From: Streptosporangium canum
GTDB lineage: Bacteria; Actinomycetota; Actinomycetes; Streptosporangiales; Streptosporangiaceae
Direction: 5' to 3'
DNA: 64,000 bases
NCBI RefSeq assembly: GCF_900113865.1
Contig: NZ_FOQY01000016.1
Coordinates: 62,001 to 126,000, forward strand
Position 1 is the first letter of the stretch; each line of letters begins with the position of its first letter. The position numbers and the translations under genes were made by a program. Positions 59,258 through 64,000 of the stretch are shown piece after piece. The notes under the pieces were generated by a model, which was given only the letters and a program-made list of their open reading frames with translations, was not told the origin of the DNA and did no database searches.

Positions 59258-60436
59258 TTGGGCACCGTGTTCGATCTGCCGTTCATCGCCCAGTTACGCA
59301 GCCGACTGCGAGCCCTTCCCCCCTGGTGGGGGGATGTGGCGGTCACCTCCCTGGTGATGGTCGCGCAACTGTGGCCGTTCCTGGCCCACGACAACCCCCA
59401 CCCCACGTCCTGGCACTGGTGGGGGTACGCGGTCGTGATCGCCGCCGTGGCACCGCTGCTCTGGCGCCGCCGGGCGCCTCTGACCGTGCTGGCCGTCACC
59501 CTCGCGGCGACCTCCATGTACGACCTCGTCGACAACGTGCCCTCGCAGCCGGTCTGGTACGCCGGGATGATCGCGATCTACACCGTCGCCGTGTACTCCT
59601 CTCCTTGGCCCCGCCTGCTCATGCTCGTCATCACGATCGGCGGCGGACTGTTGCTGGTCGGCTCGTCCGAGACCGCGCTGCGCGGCACCGTGCTGTTCGT
59701 CGCCGCGTACGCGGGCGGCAGGGCCGTCTCCGTCTCCCGCGCCTACGCGGCGGTCCTGGAGGAGCGGGCCGCCGAACGGGAGCGCGAGCACCGGGTCGAG
59801 GCGGAGCGGGCCGCCGAGCGGGAGCGGGCCAGGATCGCACGCGACATGCACGACATCCTGGCCCACGCCGTGAGCATCATGGTGGTCCAGGCCGAGGCGG
59901 GACCCGTGGTGATCAGAAGTGATCCGGCCAAGGCCGAGGCGGCCTTCGACGCGATCGCCGCCTCCGGGCGCGAGGCGATGGTCCAGCTCCGGCGGCTGCT
60001 GGGCGTGCTCAAGGAGGAGGAGGGCCCCCGCGCGCCGCAACCGACCATCGGCGACCTGTCCACACTGGCCGGCCAGGTCACGGGCACCGGGCTCGACGTG
60101 GCCTACAGCACCCTGGGGGAGCCCCGGCCGCTCCCTCCCGACGTCGAGGTCGCCGCCTACCGGATCACCCAGGAGGCGCTGACCAACGTCGTCAAACACG
60201 CGGGCGCCTCCTACGCCGACATCCGCCTCCGCTGGGAGGACGACGCTCTGACGATCGACGTCACCGACGACGGCCTCGGGTCCGGGCTCGCCCTGCCGCC
60301 GGGCGGCAACGGCCTGATCGGCATCCGGGAGCGCGCCGCCGCCTGCGGTGGCACCGCGACCGCGGGACGCCGCGCCGACGGGCCGGGGTTCCGGGTGTCG
60401 GTACGGCTGCCGCTGGCCGCCGAGGCGGCCCGATGA
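59258..60436 (+). CDS. NarL-type sensor histidine kinase without adjacent response regulator
   Basis: About 392 residues. Four or five N-terminal membrane helices (about 25-150), a short Glu/Arg-rich coiled coil, HisKA_3 with RARIARDMHDILAHAVSIMVVQAEAG, and a HATPase domain with ITQEALTNVVKHAGAS and GNGLIGIRERAAACGG. TTG 59258 is preferred for its GAGAGGGAG five bases upstream; GTG 59267 and GTG 59192 are alternatives. In this family the response regulator normally follows directly; here an ATG at 60433 is followed by unrelated sequence and then the hxlR-like gene. Confidence 0.85.
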   Translation: MGTVFDLPFIAQLRSRLRALPPWWGDVAVTSLVMVAQLWPFLAHDNPHPTSWHWWGYAVVIAAVAPLLWRRRAPLTVLAVTLAATSMYDLVDNVPSQPVWYAGMIAIYTVAVYSSPWPRLLMLVITIGGGLLLVGSSETALRGTVLFVAAYAGGRAVSVSRAYAAVLEERAAEREREHRVEAERAAERERARIARDMHDILAHAVSIMVVQAEAGPVVIRSDPAKAEAAFDAIAASGREAMVQLRRLLGVLKEEEGPRAPQPTIGDLSTLAGQVTGTGLDVAYSTLGEPRPLPPDVEVAAYRITQEALTNVVKHAGASYADIRLRWEDDALTIDVTDDGLGSGLALPPGGNGLIGIRERAAACGGTATAGRRADGPGFRVSVRLPLAAEAAR

Positions 60437-60629
60437 CCGGCGGATCGCATGACCGTCAAGGCCACGGCGCCTGTCCGCCGGGCTCGCGCGGCCGTGCGAC
60501 CCCGGCGGGCCGCGTTCACCGCCTGAGACCCGCACGCCCGCGAGCCGTACCTCGGGAACATGTGCTCCCCGGAGCCCGGCTCCTGAGACCCGTACGCCGA
60601 CGGGCGGCACGCCCGCCCGCCGGGGGGGA
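60437..60629. other. Intergenic stretch between kinase and hxlR-like gene
   Basis: Nearly 200 bases with no receiver-domain coding in any frame. gagacccgcacgcc and a close variant gagacccgtacgcc occur at about 60523 and 60587, and the right end is a GC-rich tract that may terminate both converging transcripts. Confidence 0.4.
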
Positions 60630-61484
60630 TCAGCCCTGGCCGGGGGCGCCGGCGCGGGAGCGTCGGCGATGCGCCTTCTGCCGGCAGGCCGTACCGCAGA
60701 ACCGGGCGGGCCGGCCCGTGCGGGCAAGGTGGATGGGGGTGCCGCACGTCTCGCAGCGGGGCATGGTCGCACCGGCCCGGCTCCCGTCACCACCCACGGC
60801 CACGGCCCGTGCCCCGTCATCACCCGTGACTGCCGTCGGGGTGCCGTTACGGCTCGCGGCCGGAGTGCCGTTACGGCTCGCGGCCCGAGCTCCGTCCCGG
60901 CCTGCGGCCAGGGTTCCGTTACGGCCCGCGGACAGGGTTCCGTTACGGCCGACGGCAGCGGTTCCGTTACGTACCGGGGCCACGGGCCGGGCCCCGGTAC
61001 GGCCGGCCGCCATGGTTTCACGGCTCACCGGAAGCGGCGCGACCGGCGCGGCGGGGGCGACGTCGGCACGGGCGTCGTAGTCGGCGCGGGCGGCGGCGAT
61101 CTCGTTCTGGTGCTTCTCCGTCCACATGACGAGCGACTGGATCGTGTCGTGCAGGGTCACCCCCAGAGGCGTGAGCTCGTAGTCCACGCGGGGAGGCACG
61201 ACGGGATGAACGGTGCGGCGCACCAGGCCGTCACGCTCAAGCTGGCGCAACGTCACGGTCAGCATGCGCTGGCTGATGCCGTCGACCTCACGGCTCAGCT
61301 CGGTGAAGCGCAGGACGCGCCGGTCCAGCAGAGCGATCACCAGCAGCGACCACTTGTCCGCCACCCGATCGAGGATCTGGCGGACCTCGCAGTCCTCCCT
61401 GGTGTCCCACTGGCGGGCGTCGTAGTCGCCCTCGACATTTGGGCAGTTGGCCGGTGACTTCGAAATGCCTTCTTCCATCGCCAC
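60630..61484 (-). CDS. HxlR-family regulator with repeat linker and C-terminal zinc-ribbon-like motif
   Basis: 284 residues. The HxlR winged helix spans about 14-125 (REDCEVRQILDRVADKWSLLVIALLDRRVLRFTELSREVDGISQRMLTVTLRQLERDGLVRRTVHPVVPPRVDYELTPLG). A linker of about 100 residues follows, made of near-10-residue units such as SRNGTPAA. The end carries Cys244, Cys247, Cys263 and Cys267 (C-x2-C-x15-C-x3-C in CETCGTP ... FCGTACRQKAHRRR), like small actinobacterial zinc ribbons. It is divergent from the ornithine cyclodeaminase-like gene. GTG 61484 and ATG 61478 are both possible starts. Confidence 0.8.
   Translation of the reverse strand: MAMEEGISKSPANCPNVEGDYDARQWDTREDCEVRQILDRVADKWSLLVIALLDRRVLRFTELSREVDGISQRMLTVTLRQLERDGLVRRTVHPVVPPRVDYELTPLGVTLHDTIQSLVMWTEKHQNEIAAARADYDARADVAPAAPVAPLPVSRETMAAGRTGARPVAPVRNGTAAVGRNGTLSAGRNGTLAAGRDGARAASRNGTPAASRNGTPTAVTGDDGARAVAVGGDGSRAGATMPRCETCGTPIHLARTGRPARFCGTACRQKAHRRRSRAGAPGQG
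60836..60985. repeat. About 30-bp repeats encoding the HxlR linker
   Basis: Five to six degenerate units, each with a gttccgttacgg or gccgttacgg core, spaced about 30 bases within the 3' half of the hxlR-like gene. The same core occurs at 50352-50410 beside the hxlR remnant. Confidence 0.7.
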
Positions 61485-61528
61485 TCATGCTGCCGCATGA
61501 TGCCCTTACTTACAAGAGGGAACCGACA
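61453..61528. promoter_or_regulatory. Promoter block shared with the MFS upstream region
   Basis: 76 bases covering the hxlR-like start and the divergent promoter, matching 50470-50546 with one single-base indel and about ten substitutions. The most conserved part is acttacaagagggaaccgac, just before the downstream gene in both places, which makes it the likely HxlR operator region. Confidence 0.7.
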
Positions 61529-61611
61529 TGCCCCGAGAGCCCCCTCTCGGACAGCCCGGCCCCCGCGGCACCGGTCCCGGTGGGCCGGCGCACGGATGGG
61601 AAGATCGTCCT

Positions 61612-62565
61612 GTGACGCTGCTGCTCTCCCGCTCCGACCTGGAGCGCCTACTCGATGTGGATGCGTGTCTCACAGCCCTTGAACAGGGGTTCGTCGCCGC
61701 GCCCCCGACTGTCGGACCTCAGCGGATCCGTACGGACCTGCCCGGTCCGGGCACGGCCACCGCGCTCATCCCGGGACTGGTCGAAGGGGTCCCCGCCTAC
61801 ACGGTCAAGGTCAACGCCAAGTTCCCCGGCGCGCGGCCCGCGCTGCGCGGCGTCGTCTGCCTGCACGATCTCGAAAGCGGCGAGCTGCTGGCGCTGGTGG
61901 ACTCGGCGACCGTGACGGCGTGGCGGACAGGACTCGCGGCGGCGCTCGGCACACACGTGCTCGCCCGTCCCGGCGCCGCCACGGTCGCGGTCGTCGGCGC
62001 CGGAGCCCAGGCCGAGCTCGTCATGCGGGGCCTGGCGGCGCTCCGGCCGCTGGACCGCCTGGTGGTCGCCGATCTCGACGCCCGGCGGGCGGCGGACTTC
62101 GCCGAGCGTCATGCCGCCGTCTCGGGCACCGGCTGCGACGTGGTCTCCGACGCGGCCGTGGCGGCGGGCAGCGCGGAGATCGTCGTGCTCGCCACCTGGT
62201 CCCGCGAGCCCCTGCTCCACGCCGAGGACGTCGGCGCGGGCGTGCACGTCACCTCCCTGGGCGCCGACGAGCCCGGCAAGTCCGAGCTCGCCGCCGGCCT
62301 GCTCCGGGCCGGCCGCGTCATCGTCGACGACGTGCCCCTGGCGGTCGCGATGGGTGCGCTGGGCAACGTGGGTCTCACCGCGGACGACGCGGCGGGCACG
62401 CTGGCTCAGGTGCTGCGGGGCGAGGTGCCCGGCCGTCGCGACGACGACGAGATCACCGTCTACGCGCCAGTCGGGTTGCCCTGGCAGGACCTGGCGCTCG
62501 CCTGGGTCGCCTACCGCCGCGCCCTGGACAGCGGCGCGGGCCTTGAGTTCGAGTTTCTCGGCTGA
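61612..62565 (+). CDS. Ornithine cyclodeaminase/mu-crystallin family protein
   Basis: 317 residues. NAD-binding fold with AVVGAGAQAELVMRGLAAL (GxGxxA), TVTAWRTGLAAALG, AEIVVLATWSREPLL and VTSLGADEPGKSELAAGLL. The N-terminal KVNAKFPG region carries the catalytic-type Lys. Members are ornithine cyclodeaminases, alanine dehydrogenases or ketimine reductases; which applies here is unclear. GTG 61612 starts at the conserved LLLSRSDLERLLD. ATG 61528 would add a Pro/Gly-rich leader. Probably controlled by the divergent HxlR regulator. Confidence 0.8.
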   Translation: MTLLLSRSDLERLLDVDACLTALEQGFVAAPPTVGPQRIRTDLPGPGTATALIPGLVEGVPAYTVKVNAKFPGARPALRGVVCLHDLESGELLALVDSATVTAWRTGLAAALGTHVLARPGAATVAVVGAGAQAELVMRGLAALRPLDRLVVADLDARRAADFAERHAAVSGTGCDVVSDAAVAAGSAEIVVLATWSREPLLHAEDVGAGVHVTSLGADEPGKSELAAGLLRAGRVIVDDVPLAVAMGALGNVGLTADDAAGTLAQVLRGEVPGRRDDDEITVYAPVGLPWQDLALAWVAYRRALDSGAGLEFEFLG

Positions 62566-62601
62566 CCTGCCGTCCCGCCCGCCGTACGGGCACGCGGATC
62601 C

Positions 62602-62878
62602 TCAGCGACCCGTGGTGCGGACGTGCGGGTCCTTGTCGAAGTGCATCACGGCCCTGCGGGCACGATACTCCGGCCAGCCGGGTATCCCATGGTGATCAGG
62701 GTCTCCCGTATGCGCGAAAGCGGCCCACGCGTGTTTCACGGCCACGGCCGGCGAACCTGCGCTCGCCCACCGGCGCCGCGCCGTACGGAATCCCGCCGAA
62801 CCTGGTGACCCCGCCGGTACGGCGGCCACGCACCGCGCCGGCGGCCGTCTCGACCACCGGGTCGTGTGACGAGGTCAT
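62602..62878 (-). pseudogene. Carboxylesterase type B remnant: both ends kept, middle deleted
   Basis: From ATG 62878 about 41 codons read the N-terminus of a type-B carboxylesterase (DPVVETAAGAVRGRR, VTRFGGIPYGAAPVGERRF). After a junction near 62750 the next frame gives the C-terminus (HAWAAFAHTGDPDHHG, IPGWPEYRARRAVMHFD) down to TGA 62602. The roughly 400 residues between, including the GESAG nucleophile and the rest of the triad, are missing, and the two parts are out of frame. Confidence 0.8.
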
Positions 62879-63261
62879 CGAGCTCGCCTCTGCCGGCATC
62901 GGCGGCTACGCGATCGGGACACCCGGCGATCCTCTCGACAGCGTCCGCCGCTCCACCTGGCTGACGTCCTCCTCTGCCCCTGTGACAGGGCGTAGATCTT
63001 CGTGAGCCGTTCCGGCGACGCGGCGTACGGGATCAAATCACCCGTCCGTCTCGTGTCGCCTACGGCGAAGACTGCCAGACGGTGCCGGAGCCTGTCTTCT
63101 CCGAGCGTGCTGTCCACATCGCGGCATGCGCCCTCTTTCACCTCCGCTGGATCAAAGGTAGGGGGTGCAACCTCTGTCCATGGGCGGGCCGATCGTTCAT
63201 CGTAGGAGTCGATCGACGATCGAGGCACCGCCCGGCGTGCCGTGAGCTTGCGGAGGTTGGC
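62879..63261. other. Gene-free stretch with MerR-promoter-like dyad
   Basis: 383 bases. A 117-codon ORF on the minus strand (63228-62875) shows no family features and is not called. At about 63155-63172, AGGT-N10-ACCT symmetry (aggtagggggtgcaacct) resembles the spacer dyads of MerR-regulated promoters. It could belong to a lost gene or to the SRPBCC gene promoter. Otherwise nothing recognisable. Confidence 0.35.
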
Positions 63262-63768
63262 ATGGAGGACTACGGCATCACCGGTGCCGGGGTGGACCTG
63301 GAGATCACCGTCGGCGTGCCGCCGGAGCGGCTGTGGGACCTCATCACGGCCGTGCCGCGCATCGGCGAGTGGAGCCCGGAGTGCGAGGAGGGGGCCTGGA
63401 TCGGCAGCGACGCCCCGGCGGTGCGGGAGGGCCGGCGGTTCCAGGGGCGCAACCGCCGGGAGGGCAGGGTATGGACGGTGACATGCGTGATCACCGAGGT
63501 GGACCGCCCGCGCACCTTCGCCTGGGTGGTGCTCGACCGTGACGAGAACCCGGACCGCCCCTCATCGAGGTGGCGCTACGAGCTGCAGCCGGGGGACTCG
63601 CCGGGGCAGACCCTGGTCCGTCACAGCTTCGTCCACGGCCCCGGCCAGAGCGGTCTGCGCGAGATGATCCAGGGCAACCCCGAGATCGCCTCGGTCATCC
63701 TCGACGTGCGCATGGGCGAGCTGCGCAAGCACATGACCGAGACCCTCGACGCGATGACGCGTCAGTGA
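63262..63768 (+). CDS. SRPBCC (START/polyketide-cyclase-like) protein
   Basis: 168 residues, a single helix-grip domain: VDLEITVGVPPERLWDLITAVPRIGEWSPECEEGAWIG, GRRFQGRNRREGRVWTVTCVITEVDRPRTFAWVV and the long C-terminal helix. It binds a hydrophobic ligand in most characterised relatives; the ligand is unknown here. ATG 63262 follows GGAGG. The DUF899 gene starts 35 bases downstream in the same direction. Confidence 0.8.
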   Translation: MEDYGITGAGVDLEITVGVPPERLWDLITAVPRIGEWSPECEEGAWIGSDAPAVREGRRFQGRNRREGRVWTVTCVITEVDRPRTFAWVVLDRDENPDRPSSRWRYELQPGDSPGQTLVRHSFVHGPGQSGLREMIQGNPEIASVILDVRMGELRKHMTETLDAMTRQ

Positions 63769-63803
63769 CCACGGCTCCTCGGTCCCACCCACAAGGAGCG
63801 CAG

Positions 63804-64000
63804 ATGGATCTTCCGCAGGTCGTTTCCCGAGATGAGTGGCTGACCGCCCGCAAGGAGCTTCTCGCGAAGGAGAAGGAGTGCACCCGCATGCGGGACGTGG
63901 TCACCGAGGAACGCCGCGGGCTGCCCATGGTCAAGGTGGACAAGGACTACGTCTTCGACGGCCCGGGCGGCAAAGTGGATCTGCTCGAACTGTTCGACGG
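63804..64000 (+). CDS. DUF899 (thioredoxin-like) family protein, N-terminal part, cut by window edge
   Basis: 65 codons visible from ATG 63804 (AAGGAG upstream): VVSRDEWLTARKELLAKEKECTRMRDVVTEERRGLPMVKVDKDYVFDG. This is the conserved opening of DUF899 proteins, thioredoxin-fold proteins of unproven function. The rest lies beyond the right edge. Likely in one transcript with the SRPBCC gene. Confidence 0.8.
   Translation, partial: MDLPQVVSRDEWLTARKELLAKEKECTRMRDVVTEERRGLPMVKVDKDYVFDGPGGKVDLLELFD

Noticed and set aside
60433..61080. ORF following the orphan histidine kinase, at first taken for its response regulator
   Set aside because: It contains no receiver or helix-turn-helix motif and reads antisense through the hxlR-like gene.
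62875..63228. 117-codon minus-strand ORF next to the carboxylesterase remnant
   Set aside because: No recognisable motif, Arg/Ser-rich low-complexity end and no ribosome-binding site; treated as non-coding.
1..64000. Mobile element or prophage insertion as cause of the truncated genes
   Set aside because: No transposase, integrase, terminal inverted repeats with target duplications, tRNA attachment site or phage gene is found.

Overview
The window is chromosomal DNA from a high-GC actinomycete. GTG starts are frequent, Shine-Dalgarno sites are strong, and it carries two conservons, an ergothioneine (egt) cluster and UDP-ManNAcA-type cell-surface sugar genes. The content fits a Streptosporangiaceae-like or related filamentous actinobacterium, but no rRNA or other marker lets me name a genus. 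I found no tRNA, rRNA, CRISPR array, transposase, integrase or phage gene.

Layout. 0-10 kb: corA (cut by the left edge), purD, a membrane protein, a MurA-type enolpyruvyl transferase, an unusual winged-helix regulator, an EamA exporter, a HisC-type aminotransferase, a Uma2 nuclease-fold protein and an NrtR-like Nudix regulator. 10-20 kb: a surface-polysaccharide block with a DUF4434-like glycosidase-fold lipoprotein or anchored protein, three glycosyltransferases, and wecB plus wecC, which together make UDP-ManNAcA. 20-29 kb: a DEAD-box RNA helicase, a flotillin/NfeD pair, a Tat lipoprotein flavin oxidoreductase, an acyltransferase, an APH-fold kinase and an SDR. 29.7-36.6 kb: two conservons facing each other. 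One has the complete A-B-C-D set and the other has A-B-C with no GTPase. 37.5-41.4 kb: xylose catabolism (xylA-xylB) with a divergent ROK repressor and an AT-rich palindrome between them. 41-52 kb: a MarR/VOC pair with twin palindromes, transporters, a divergent two-component pair with a 36-bp repeat array, GDPD and MFS genes. 52.4-58.5 kb: an ECF sigma factor with its zinc-finger anti-sigma factor, a second anti-sigma-like gene convergent with it, then egtA-egtB-egtC-egtD and a truncated egtE. 58.6-64 kb: an orphan histidine kinase, an HxlR regulator with an unusual C-terminus, an ornithine cyclodeaminase-like gene, an SRPBCC protein and the start of a DUF899 gene.

Two themes are not explained by ordinary genes. 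First, several loci are deletion scars whose ends remain readable: the 5' end of a cyclodeaminase (fchA-type) gene fused to the 3' end of folD, a carboxylesterase reduced to its two ends, an egtE cut after about 115 codons, and an hxlR remnant upstream of the MFS gene. Second, short GC-rich tandem repeats of many unit lengths (26, 27, 30, 32, 36, 42, 57 and 77 bp) sit at gene ends. Some include a stop codon, so gene 3' ends have been copied.

The most interesting possible system is the sigma/anti-sigma/ergothioneine region. A perfect CGTTACA-N12-TGTAACG inverted repeat lies between the second anti-sigma-like gene and egtA, and a related CGTAACG lies upstream of the sigma gene. A near-identical 76-bp promoter block is also shared by the hxlR/ornithine cyclodeaminase intergenic region and the MFS upstream region, which suggests one HxlR regulator acting at both.
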